Positions 41,485 to 49,798 of a DNA stretch of 64,000 nucleotides are shown here, one piece after another. How positions within the stretch are numbered: the first letter of the stretch is position 1; every line of letters begins with the position of its first letter. This DNA is from Sedimenticola hydrogenitrophicus (lineage in GTDB: Bacteria; Pseudomonadota; Gammaproteobacteria; Chromatiales; Chromatiaceae): positions 1 to 64,000 of the forward strand of contig NZ_JANIOA010000012.1 of the NCBI RefSeq assembly GCF_025175675.1. Direction: 5' to 3'. Under the pieces are notes generated by a model. It had not been told where the DNA came from and ran no database searches. It was given only the letters and a program-made list of their open reading frames with translations. A program made the position numbers and the translations under genes.

Positions 41485-42450
41485 TCAGTTTTTGGTGGAT
41501 TTCAGAATCCGGTAGATCGTGGTGCGCGAGACTTCCAGGGCCTTGGAGACCTTGCTGATGTTGCCGTTGCACTGTTCGAGTACCCACTCCACATAGGCCT
41601 TCTCAAGCTGGGACAGGGGCATGACCCGGGCGAATGACCGTGCTGATTCATCGGCCGGCTCGCCATTCTGACGGTTCAGTATCGAATCGATATTGACCGC
41701 CCTGATCTCCGCGTCGCAATGCACGCGCAGCCGTTCGATGATGTTCTTCAGTTCGCGTACATTGCCGGGCCAGTGGTGGGCCATCAGTTGCTGCATGGCC
41801 TCCGGGGTAATGGTTTGCCGCGGGGTGTTGCCCAGGGGTTGCCCCAGAAAATGGTCCACCAGCAGCGGAATATCCTCCGCCCGTTGGCTGAGTGGCGGGA
41901 TATCGATGGTGAGTACATTGAGCCGGTAGTAGAGATCCTGGCGGAAACGTCCCTGGGAGATCATCTTCTCCAGGTCACGATGGGTGGCGGCGATGATGCG
42001 CGCGTTGGTGCGCCGGATGGTGGTGCTGCCCAGGGGGCGGTATTCGCCGGTCTCCAGTACCCGCAGCAGTTTGGCCTGGCAGGAGGCGGTCAACTCGCCG
42101 ATCTCGTCCAGGAACAGGGTACCGTCACTGGCCGCGTGAAACAGCCCGTCGTGGTCGTGGCTCGCGCTGGTGAACGCCCCCTTGCGGTGGCCGAACAGTT
42201 CGCTCTCCAGCAACTGGTCCTGGAGCAGGCCGCAGTTCAGCGGGATGAAGTTCCTGCCCTCACGCTCACTCCAATGGTGCAGCATCTGGGCGATGACCTC
42301 CTTGCCGACCCCGCTCTGACCGGTAATCAGCACCGGCATCTGCAGCGGCGCCATCTTTTTCGCCATCGCCATGGCGCGACACCAGGAGGCGCTGCGGCCG
42401 ATGGCCGAAGGCGGGTTGCCGTGTGCGCCGTTAGTTGCGTGGGTAAGCAT
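41485..42450 (-). CDS. sigma-54-dependent enhancer-binding protein, Fis-type HTH
   Basis: 321 residues from ATG 42450; the frame is open to 42621 but the extra residues are basic and unlike a sensor domain. It consists of a bare AAA+ domain (Walker A GQSGVGKE, Walker B TLFLDEIGEL, R-finger region RFRQDLYYRLNV) and a C-terminal Fis helix-turn-helix (GNISKVSKALEVSRTTIYRILK). As in PspF, no N-terminal regulatory domain exists. The sigma-54-contacting loop reads GAFTSA instead of GAFTGA. It probably activates the ligase-TRAP operon downstream. Confidence 0.9.
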   Translation of the reverse strand: MLTHATNGAHGNPPSAIGRSASWCRAMAMAKKMAPLQMPVLITGQSGVGKEVIAQMLHHWSEREGRNFIPLNCGLLQDQLLESELFGHRKGAFTSASHDHDGLFHAASDGTLFLDEIGELTASCQAKLLRVLETGEYRPLGSTTIRRTNARIIAATHRDLEKMISQGRFRQDLYYRLNVLTIDIPPLSQRAEDIPLLVDHFLGQPLGNTPRQTITPEAMQQLMAHHWPGNVRELKNIIERLRVHCDAEIRAVNIDSILNRQNGEPADESARSFARVMPLSQLEKAYVEWVLEQCNGNISKVSKALEVSRTTIYRILKSTKN

Positions 42451-42658
42451 ATCAGCGTAATTCCAAGCCCCGACAGTGATTTTCGGTGGTTCAGAATAGC
42501 AACATCGACGCGCCCATTGCAAAGACCCGTGCGTCCCCGACCCCGGGCCAGCACCCTTTTTCCGCCAACCTTGCGCGGGACCAGTTGCGGATCCTTCATG
42601 CAAGGCGGCACCGTTTCGCATATGCTTCTGTTTTTACCCGGCCACGTTGATCCGCGCC

Positions 42659-43906
42659 ATGACACCGACAATTCTGATACTGCTGAGTGGCTTGGGGCTC
42701 CTGCTGGTGGGCGTAGGACTGCTGGGTACCCTGCTCGGCGTGCGCGCCACCCTCGCCAGTTTCAGCAATATCGATATCGGCCTGATCATGGCCGGTTACT
42801 ATGCTGGTTACATCGTCGGCACCCTGGCCGTCCCCGGGGTGATCCGCAATGTCGGGCACATCCGCTCTTTCGCCGCCTTCGCCGCGGTGGGGGCGGCCGC
42901 CAGTCTGGCCTTCGGTCTGCTGGTGCATCCCTGGGTCTGGCTGGTGTTGCGCGTGCTCAGCGGCCTCTGCGTGGTGGGACTCTACATGGTGGTCGAAAGC
43001 TGGCTCAACGAGCAGAGCGCCGGCCCCGTCCGGGGCCGCATCTTCTCCCTCTACATGATGAGCACCCTGGTCGCGCTGGGAGCCGGCCAGCTGCTGCTGT
43101 TGGCCGGGGACACGACCGAGCTGACACTGTTCGCCCTGGCTGCCATCCTGATCTCACTCGGGGTGGTGCCGGTGGCGCTGGCGCGGGTGCAAGAGCCGAC
43201 GATAGAGAAGGAGGTGTCGGCGAAATTCACCGAGCTGATGCGGATGACGCCCCTGGGTTTTATCGGCGCGCTGATTGCCGGCGTGGTCAATGGCGTGTTC
43301 TGGGGCATGACGCCGGTTTTCGGCCAGCGACTGGAGTTGGGGGACGGGCAGATCGCCATGCTGATGAGCGCCACCATTTTCGGTGGTGCCATCCTGCAGT
43401 GGCCGATCGGTCATCTCTCGGACCGGATCGATCGCCGCACCGTACTGACCCTGACCAGCCTGGCCACCGCCGCAGCGGCGGCGGCGACCGCCCTGATTGT
43501 CATCCGGGGCTATCCGGGACTGACCGTGTCTGCCTTCCTGCACGGCGGATTGATGTTCTCACTCTACGGCATCAGCGTCGCCTACGCCTATGATCACCTG
43601 GCGCCGGGACAGGTGCTGGAGACCACCCGCGGACTGCTGCTGATCTATGGGATCGGTGCGCTCTTCGGGCCGTTGCTGGCCGGCATCGCCATGGACCTGA
43701 TCGGCCCGGTCGGTCTGCCGGTGGTGTCGGCCACCAGCGCCGGCATATTGGCGCTGTTCGGGCTTTATCGCATGTCCAGGCGCTCTGCCATCCCGGTGGC
43801 GGAGCAAACCGTGTTCGTGCCCATGGTGCGCACCTCGCCGCTGGTGCTGGAGATGCATCCGGACGTGGATCCGGCACCGGAGCTGGATTTGTCGGGGCGG
43901 GAGTGA
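42659..43906 (+). CDS. MFS transporter (YcaD-like)
   Basis: 415 residues from ATG 42659; GTG/TTG codons four residues upstream are possible. Twelve predicted spans. It has features of the YcaD/UMF subgroup: N-terminal LLLVGVGLLGTLLGVRATLASFSNIDIGLIMAGYYAGYIVGTL, VVESWLNEQSAGPVRGRIFSLYMMSTLVALGAGQLLL and QWPIGHLSDRIDRRTV (motif A-like). The substrate is unknown. It is divergent from the sigma-54 activator gene. Confidence 0.88.
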   Translation: MTPTILILLSGLGLLLVGVGLLGTLLGVRATLASFSNIDIGLIMAGYYAGYIVGTLAVPGVIRNVGHIRSFAAFAAVGAAASLAFGLLVHPWVWLVLRVLSGLCVVGLYMVVESWLNEQSAGPVRGRIFSLYMMSTLVALGAGQLLLLAGDTTELTLFALAAILISLGVVPVALARVQEPTIEKEVSAKFTELMRMTPLGFIGALIAGVVNGVFWGMTPVFGQRLELGDGQIAMLMSATIFGGAILQWPIGHLSDRIDRRTVLTLTSLATAAAAAATALIVIRGYPGLTVSAFLHGGLMFSLYGISVAYAYDHLAPGQVLETTRGLLLIYGIGALFGPLLAGIAMDLIGPVGLPVVSATSAGILALFGLYRMSRRSAIPVAEQTVFVPMVRTSPLVLEMHPDVDPAPELDLSGRE

Positions 43907-44083
43907 GCGGCTCAGCGCCGCCGGCCCGCCGGCCAAATACCCGGGGGTTGTAGTGTTTGCAAAATCGGGGTAGTGTGCGGCGGCTGGAATGGTCCAGAAA
44001 AGCGCGGCCGAAGGAACTAAGAACAAAAATGGGCAGGTGGTTACTCCGACCATCGCGCTGTTCTCCGTCGCGTCTACCAAATT

Positions 44084-46276
44084 ATGCTGGCGTCAGGGCT
44101 GATGCGGCGTATCCACAACGCAGCCCCAGAACCGGTCATCATGAGCAGCCGTTTCACGCCTCGTCCGCCGGCGGAAGACTCCGTGTCCCTCCATTTTAAT
44201 CATCGGTTCTGGCTCGCCTCGGTCATCCTGGCCCTGTTCCTGGTCCTCACTATCTGGGGCTGGCTCATTGCATTGGAGATCAAAACCTTCTCCTTCCTCT
44301 CCAATTTTGAAGCACTTATTGTCGGCCAGCGCCCGACCCTGGTGCTATTGATCTGGCTACTGGCGGAGGCGGCGTTGTTGCTCCTGCTTCTTCAGCTCTG
44401 GCGCCGGCGGCGCAGGGAACAGCAGTTGCTGCGGTATCAACAGTCGGAGGAGACCGCCCGGCGCCTGGAAACGCTGATCGAGGCGCTTCCCGATGCCATC
44501 TTTTTCAAGGATGGGGAGGGGTGCTGGCAGGTGGTCAATTCGGCCGGTTTACGGCTTTTCGGTCTCGAGGGCGAGGCGTGGCGGGGGAAGAGCGACCTGG
44601 AACTGGCCGATCGCTATCCGCAAATGGAGGAGGCGTACCGGAATTGCGCACTGGATGATGAACAGGCGTGGCAGCGGCGGGAGCGGTTCGACAACATTGA
44701 AGAGATTCCCGACCGGAACGGCGTGCGTACCTTCGAGGTCAGCAAAGTCCCGCTGTTCAAGCCTGACGGCAGTCGCCAGGGCCTAGTGGTGATTGGACGC
44801 GACATCAGCGAGCGCCGTCGCAACGAGGAGACCACTCAACGGCTGCTGGACAGCCTCCGGCACCTGAGCGAGGTAGCTGCCCTGTCCCACCTGCCGCTGG
44901 ATGAGCGGCTGCGGCGCGCTTTGACGGTAGGCATGAATCACTTGGGCCTGGAGTTCGCCATCGTCAGTCGCGTGGTTGGCAGTGAGTACCGTATCGTCTC
45001 CCAGGTATCGCCCCCGAACACGCTGCAGGACAATCAGCTCTTCGAGCTGGCCAATACCTACTGCAGCATCACCCTCGCCCATAACGGGGTGCTGGCGATA
45101 AATGAGATGGGCGACTCGCCCTACCATGGCCATCCCTGTTACCAGTCCGTCGCGCTGGAGTGCTATATCGGCGCCCCGGTAACGGTCGGCGACCAGGTCT
45201 ACGGCACGGTGAACTTCAGCTCACCCACCCCCTATCGGCGGCGCTTCGATGACGGCGACCGGGAGTTCGTCACCCTGCTGGCGCGCTGGGTCGGTTCGAC
45301 CCTAGAGGCGCACCTGGCGGCACAGAGCCTAGCCGCCAATGAGCTGCAGCTGCAGACCATTATCGACAACGAGCCCGGCTGCGTGAAGCTGCTGGACCGT
45401 GAGGGGCGGGTGCTGCAGATGAACCGCGCCGGTCTGGAGATGATCGAGGCCGACAGCCTGGATCAGGTACTTGGCTGCGACCTGGCGGAGCTGGTGCTGC
45501 CGCCCGACCGGGGGGCATTCACCAATCTGACGCAGCGGGTGTTCGCCGGTGAATCGGCTACCCTGGAGTTCCAGCTCCGCGGCCTCAAAAACAACCAGCG
45601 CTGGCTGGAAACCCATGCCGTGCCGCTACGCACGCCGGCGGGTGATATCTCCGCCTTGCTGGCGGTCACCCTGGATATCACCGAGCGCAAGGCGGCGGAG
45701 GCGGAGATCCACCGGCTCGCCTACTTCGACCCCCTGACCAACCTGGCCAATCGGCGCCTGCTGCTGGACCGTCTGCAGCAACTGCTGCGTTCCTGCACCC
45801 GGCGCAACTCCCTGAATGCCTTGCTGGTTATAGACCTTGATCACTTCAAGGCATTGAACGACGGCCTGGGCCACCTCAAGGGCGATCAGCTGTTGCAGGA
45901 GGTGGCGGGTCGGCTGACCGGCTCGGTCCGCGCCGATGACACCGTGGCGAGGATTGGCGGGGATGAATTCGTGGTGGTGCTGGAAAATCTCGATCCGGAT
46001 GAACATATTGCCGGACGCCAGGTGGCCGAGATCGCCGAGAAGATCCGTGCCGCCACTGCCCGTCCCTACGAGATGGACGCTCAGCGACAATATCCGGTCA
46101 CTGCCAGTATTGGTGCCTGTCTCTTTTCCGGCGATGGCGGAGACTTGGATGTGCTGTTTGGCCATGCCGACCGGGCGCTTTACCAGGCCAAGGAACGGGG
46201 ACGTGATCAGGTCTGCCTGTATCAATCACCCTCCCCGGTGGTGCCCCTGCTGCTGAAGTGGCAGGCCGACCGCTGA
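44084..46276 (+). CDS. membrane PAS-GAF-PAS-GGDEF diguanylate cyclase
   Basis: 730 residues from ATG 44084; ATG 44141 (MSSRFTPRPPAED) is a reasonable alternative start. Two spans (FWLASVILALFLVLTIWGWLIAL; TLVLLIWLLAEAALLLLLLQLW) are followed by a PAS domain (LIEALPDAIFFKDGEGCWQVVN...), a GAF domain (LRRALTVGMNHLGLEFAIVSRV...GAPVTVGDQVYGTVNF), a second PAS (IIDNEPGCVKLLDREGRVLQMN) and GGDEF. The active site GGDEF is intact, and the product-inhibition I-site RADD lies five residues before it. It should make c-di-GMP. No EAL domain. Confidence 0.92.
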   Translation: MLASGLMRRIHNAAPEPVIMSSRFTPRPPAEDSVSLHFNHRFWLASVILALFLVLTIWGWLIALEIKTFSFLSNFEALIVGQRPTLVLLIWLLAEAALLLLLLQLWRRRRREQQLLRYQQSEETARRLETLIEALPDAIFFKDGEGCWQVVNSAGLRLFGLEGEAWRGKSDLELADRYPQMEEAYRNCALDDEQAWQRRERFDNIEEIPDRNGVRTFEVSKVPLFKPDGSRQGLVVIGRDISERRRNEETTQRLLDSLRHLSEVAALSHLPLDERLRRALTVGMNHLGLEFAIVSRVVGSEYRIVSQVSPPNTLQDNQLFELANTYCSITLAHNGVLAINEMGDSPYHGHPCYQSVALECYIGAPVTVGDQVYGTVNFSSPTPYRRRFDDGDREFVTLLARWVGSTLEAHLAAQSLAANELQLQTIIDNEPGCVKLLDREGRVLQMNRAGLEMIEADSLDQVLGCDLAELVLPPDRGAFTNLTQRVFAGESATLEFQLRGLKNNQRWLETHAVPLRTPAGDISALLAVTLDITERKAAEAEIHRLAYFDPLTNLANRRLLLDRLQQLLRSCTRRNSLNALLVIDLDHFKALNDGLGHLKGDQLLQEVAGRLTGSVRADDTVARIGGDEFVVVLENLDPDEHIAGRQVAEIAEKIRAATARPYEMDAQRQYPVTASIGACLFSGDGGDLDVLFGHADRALYQAKERGRDQVCLYQSPSPVVPLLLKWQADR

Positions 46277-46433
46277 GGTGCCGCGGTTGATGCGGTGGCT
46301 GGAGGCTTGGCTTGCTGTTTCCTAAATCAAATTTGACTCCGACCCCTGTCCTGAGGCGCGCCCTGCGCCGGGGGTGGCCGTTTGCATTGCACCGTGCGCG
46401 CGCCGTAACCCACCGTTTGGCGGTTGAGGAATC

Positions 46434-46506
46434 GGTGGGTTACGCGGCGCCCGGGTGGTGTAGCAGCCGGGAAGTGTGGTGCCTGCGCGCCGCTAACCCA
46501 CCCTAC
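46434..46506 (-). repeat. GTAG-type palindromic element, family 1, copy 3 (inverted)
   Basis: Reverse complement begins GTAGGGTGGGTTAGCGGCGC and ends GGCGCCGCGTAACCCACC. It lies beside a half copy of the GTCGGAGTCAA palindrome (46332-46348) in the 265-nt gap between the diguanylate cyclase and the VWA gene. Confidence 0.85.
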
Positions 46507-46541
46507 GAAACTGGCCCTTGGGGATCGCTACTCCTCCTCGC

Positions 46542-47756
46542 TCAGTAGGCCGGTGCATCGGATTCGTAATGCAATCCTTTTTTCGCGGCCTGCTTCCTGA
46601 CCGTGTCATAGAGCTGGTTGTCCAGCGACGTATCGGCGTCGCCGCGCTCCTCCACCCGCTCCCTGATGAAGTCCGCGCGCGCCCCGGCCAGTTCACCGAT
46701 CTGCCGTTTCAGCGATTGGCGTGTCGCCGCCTTCCCCGCGATCACGGCCTGCTGTTCGGCCGGGGCCATTGCCTGCAGCGCGGCGGGGAGTTTTTCCCGT
46801 TCAATGGCGGTGATGTCGACCCGGCCGCTGGCGACATCATCCACCAGTTCCCCCTCGCCGAGGAAGTTCTCCTTGCCGCTCTTTGACGCGTTGAAGGTGG
46901 CACGGCGCGCGCGCGACGCGACCGACGCTTCGGCATGCAGTTTCTCGCTGGCGGCGAGCTTCTTCTGCTGCGCCCGCCGCTCCTCCTCGCTACCGTAATA
47001 GAGCCGTGTCTGGTCCAGTTTTTCCGAGAGTCTGGCGATCTGTTCATCGAACGGCGTGGCGATGGCCAGGGCGCCGCCGCTCTGTTCGACCTGGAAGTAG
47101 CTGCCGCTGCCCAGCTGGGCGATCCGCTGCCAGTCGTCCAGGGTGGCGCGGTCGTCGCCACACTGGATGGCGTTGATGACGATGCCGCGCTGCCTGGCTT
47201 TAACGATGGTCTCGGGATATTTCACCTCATCCGGGTAGTCCATGTGGGGCGCGGCGTCGCCGACCAGAAACACCACCTTGTAGCTGTTGTCGTCCCGGCT
47301 CCAGGAGATCCGGTTGACGGCGTCGCTGAGCGCTTGGTTGACGCTCTCCGGGCCGTCGCCTCCACCGGCCGCCTGGAACTCCATGAGTGCCGCATACATG
47401 CTGTCCAGGTCGCCCGACAGGTCCAGCACCCGGGTCACATAACTGTCGCCACGGTCGCGGTAGGCCACCAGCCCCATGCGGATCTCCGGGGCCGACCGGG
47501 CCGACGCCATGGAGCTGGCGATGGACCAGATCTTCTCCTTGGCCGCCTCGATCATGCCGCCCATGCTGCCGGTGGTATCCAGCACGAACACCACCTCGAT
47601 GCGTTGAGCCTTCCGGGCGATCTGCTCAATCAGCGGCGGCTGGTCCGGATGGACCACAAGCGGTGTCGCCGCGCCGCTGCTCTGATAGACCGGGAAGAGG
47701 GCGATCGCCCCGGCGGTGGTGGTAAACAGTGACAGGGCAATGATTTTGGATTTCAT
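46542..47756 (-). CDS. exported von Willebrand factor A domain protein
   Basis: 404 residues. N-terminal signal or anchor (IIALSLFTTTAGAIALFPVY). The VWA domain (residues ~50-230) has a complete MIDAS: DTTGSMGG, the later YRDRGDSYVT region and FLVGDAAPHMD. The C-terminal half is helical and charged, rich in Gln/Arg/Ala (EEERRAQQKKLAASEKLHAE...), probably coiled coil. It may mediate metal-dependent protein contacts in the periplasm. Last gene of the PspA-membrane protein-VWA operon. Confidence 0.85.
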   Translation of the reverse strand: MKSKIIALSLFTTTAGAIALFPVYQSSGAATPLVVHPDQPPLIEQIARKAQRIEVVFVLDTTGSMGGMIEAAKEKIWSIASSMASARSAPEIRMGLVAYRDRGDSYVTRVLDLSGDLDSMYAALMEFQAAGGGDGPESVNQALSDAVNRISWSRDDNSYKVVFLVGDAAPHMDYPDEVKYPETIVKARQRGIVINAIQCGDDRATLDDWQRIAQLGSGSYFQVEQSGGALAIATPFDEQIARLSEKLDQTRLYYGSEEERRAQQKKLAASEKLHAEASVASRARRATFNASKSGKENFLGEGELVDDVASGRVDITAIEREKLPAALQAMAPAEQQAVIAGKAATRQSLKRQIGELAGARADFIRERVEERGDADTSLDNQLYDTVRKQAAKKGLHYESDAPAY

Positions 47757-47774
47757 GATGTGGCTCCTTGGGTG

Positions 47775-48344
47775 TCAATGGATCGATGAGAGTCGACGCA
47801 GGGCGGTTTCGGCGGCCTGCTCGGCCTGCTGAAAACGGTCGCCTGTTTCGTCGCCGGCCGCGCCGGGACCCGGGCGTTTTTTCATCTCGGACGGGATGGC
47901 GCAGAACAGTGCCTGGAGCAGGAAAAAACACCAGATGCCGAGCAGCAGGCTGCCGGTCTGCAGCAGCGCCCAGCTGGCTGCCGCCAGGCCCAGCCCACTC
48001 AGGCCCAGGTCGGCCAGCGCGGAGAACAGGCTGCTGTAGAAATAGAGCGAACGGATCAGCCAGATCAGCCCGATGTGCAGCAGCAGGTAGAGCGTGAGGG
48101 GAGGATCGAGCAACCAGATGATGGCCGAACTGAGGAGCCAGGCGGAGAGTGTGACCACGCGGCCGAGCCGCTGTCCGCTGCGCCTGAGCAGGTAGAGGGT
48201 GTAGGTGAGGCCGAGTCCGGCGATCAACAGTTTGAGGATGGTCGAATGGCCGACCACGGGCGCCAGGGCGCTGAACAGGATCGCGCCACTCAGGCTGGCC
48301 GCCAGGGCGAGGCCCACCCCTTCGAGAAAAGTGGGCCGCTTCAT
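47775..48344 (-). CDS. multi-span inner membrane protein
   Basis: 189 residues, five to six hydrophobic segments (GVGLALAASLSGAILFSAL, TILKLLIAGLGLTYTLYLL, VVTLSAWLLSSAIIWLL, LTLYLLLHIGLIWLI, LLLGIWCFFLLQALFCAI) and a charged cytoplasmic tail. No family recognised. Start overlaps the stop of the PspA-like gene by 4 nt and it precedes the VWA gene by 18 nt, so the three are one operon. Confidence 0.82.
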   Translation of the reverse strand: MKRPTFLEGVGLALAASLSGAILFSALAPVVGHSTILKLLIAGLGLTYTLYLLRRSGQRLGRVVTLSAWLLSSAIIWLLDPPLTLYLLLHIGLIWLIRSLYFYSSLFSALADLGLSGLGLAAASWALLQTGSLLLGIWCFFLLQALFCAIPSEMKKRPGPGAAGDETGDRFQQAEQAAETALRRLSSIH

Positions 48345-48877
48345 GAGTGACTCCGCTTGCGCTTTTCGCGCAGCAAGGCGATCTCCACATCGGCGTCGCT
48401 GATGTGGATGCCGGCCGGTTCCCGGCGGTCCTGCGCCCGGCTGTCGCCAGGCTGGGGCTCCAGCAGCTGCGCCTTCTGGCGCAGGCCCTCCAGCCGGGTG
48501 CGGTTATCGCTCAGTCGCCGCGACAGCTCGGTGAGCGCCTGTTGCAGCGTCTGCCGACGACCCTCCAGTTGCTCGCTAAACCGTTCCAGCTCCAGTTTTT
48601 TGCGCATCAGCTGTTTTGTCAGCGACTCCTGGTCCGACTGGAAACAGATGTCCAGCTCCTCGTCCATAGCGGCCAGCTTGCCGTGGCAGCTCTGCTGTTG
48701 GCCGCTCAGTTGGGCCAGTTCGTGTTGCAGCAGCCGGCTGCGCTGTTCATCCTCGGCAAACGCCGCCTCCATTTCCCGGATGGCCTGGCGAAGCAGCAGG
48801 TCCGGTTCTTCGATGCGGTCGAGTACGGCGTGCAGGTCGGCGCGGAAGAGCCGAGTTATCCGGTTGATCAATGCCAT
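48341..48877 (-). CDS. PspA/IM30-family protein
   Basis: 178 residues, almost entirely helical. The N-terminus MALINRITRLFRADLHAVLDRIEEPDLLLRQAIREME is the amphipathic PspA membrane-binding helix and hinge, followed by a long coiled coil. It is shorter than E. coli PspA (222) and ends in a charged tail. It probably binds stressed inner membrane. First gene of the operon, divergent from the two-component genes. Confidence 0.88.
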   Translation of the reverse strand: MALINRITRLFRADLHAVLDRIEEPDLLLRQAIREMEAAFAEDEQRSRLLQHELAQLSGQQQSCHGKLAAMDEELDICFQSDQESLTKQLMRKKLELERFSEQLEGRRQTLQQALTELSRRLSDNRTRLEGLRQKAQLLEPQPGDSRAQDRREPAGIHISDADVEIALLREKRKRSHS

Positions 48878-48955
48878 GGATTACCTCCCGATAGCGGGTT
48901 TCGTGGATTGCGTGGGGAGAGTCTAGGATGGCGCGTCGGCGCGTTGTAGACAGGG

Positions 48956-48996
48956 TTTTGTAAAATCATCCGCGGACGGTTTACAAAAGTTTTACA
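48956..48996. promoter_or_regulatory. TGTAAA boxes in the pspA/two-component intergenic region
   Basis: On the minus strand TGTAAA occurs at 48996-48991 and 48985-48980, 11 bp apart on the same helix face; a third TGTAAA is on the plus strand at 48959-48964, making a TTTTGTAAA/TTTACAAAA dyad. Tandem GTAAA repeats are the layout used by OmpR-family regulators such as CpxR, and an OmpR-family gene starts 99 nt away. Confidence 0.6.
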
Positions 48997-49094
48997 TGTC
49001 TGCCATGGCTGAAACTGATAGGCTTTCAGGCAGCGCGAACGACCACTTCGGTGAGCCAAAGAAGCCAAATCAGAGAAGCCATACCAGAGCAACC

Positions 49095-49796
49095 ATGTCC
49101 CGCAAGATTCGCTTATTGATTGTTGAAGACGAAAAGGCCATCCGCGGCGGCCTGGTGGATCTGTTCGTGTTTCACGGCTATGCGGTGGATGCCGCCGACG
49201 ATGGCCGGGAGGGGTTGCGGCTGGCGTTGAGTGGCCGCTATGACCTGATCCTGCTGGATGTCATGCTGCCCGGTGTCAACGGCTTCGATATCTGTGCGCG
49301 GATAAGGGAGCAGGACCGGGAACAGCCGGTCATCATGCTGACCGCCAAGAGCGGCGATGAGGATGTGATCCAGGGACTCTCCCTGGGCGCGGACGATTAC
49401 GTGGCCAAGCCCTTCTCCGTCACCCAGTTGGTGTTGCGGGTGCAGGCGGTGTTGCGCCGCTCGCGTATCGGCACGCAAGGGGAGAGCCGGATAAGGCTGG
49501 GCGATGCGGTGGAACTGGACTGCCTGAATCTCTCCGGCCGCTGCGGTGATAGCGAACACGCCTTTACCCGGCGGGAGATGGAGCTGCTGCAGTATCTGCA
49601 TGCCAATGCCGAGCGCCCGGTCTCCCGCGATGAACTGCTGACCCGGGTCTGGGGCTATGCGAAAAATCTCGATCTGGAGACCCGCACGGTGGATATTCAT
49701 ATCGCCAGGCTGCGCCGCAAGATCGAGCCGGACGCCGCCCATCCACGTTACCTGGTGACGGTGCGCGGTGCCGGTTACCGGCTGCTGGTGGAGTGA
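49095..49796 (+). CDS. OmpR-family response regulator
   Basis: 233 residues from ATG 49095. Receiver domain with acidic pair ED (11-12), phosphoacceptor Asp55 (LILLDVMLPG) and the conserved Lys in YVAKPFS. Winged-helix DNA-binding domain at the C-terminus (FTRREMELLQYLHANAERPVSRDELLTRVWGY...RTVDIHIARLRRKIE). It pairs with the kinase gene immediately downstream and likely acts on the TGTAAA boxes at 48956-48996. Confidence 0.94.
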   Translation: MSRKIRLLIVEDEKAIRGGLVDLFVFHGYAVDAADDGREGLRLALSGRYDLILLDVMLPGVNGFDICARIREQDREQPVIMLTAKSGDEDVIQGLSLGADDYVAKPFSVTQLVLRVQAVLRRSRIGTQGESRIRLGDAVELDCLNLSGRCGDSEHAFTRREMELLQYLHANAERPVSRDELLTRVWGYAKNLDLETRTVDIHIARLRRKIEPDAAHPRYLVTVRGAGYRLLVE

Positions 49797-49798
49797 CC

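Noticed and set aside
41719-43593. 624-codon plus-strand reading frame
   Set aside because: It overlaps the sigma-54 activator on the other strand and the MFS gene in another frame; its residues show no fold or motif.
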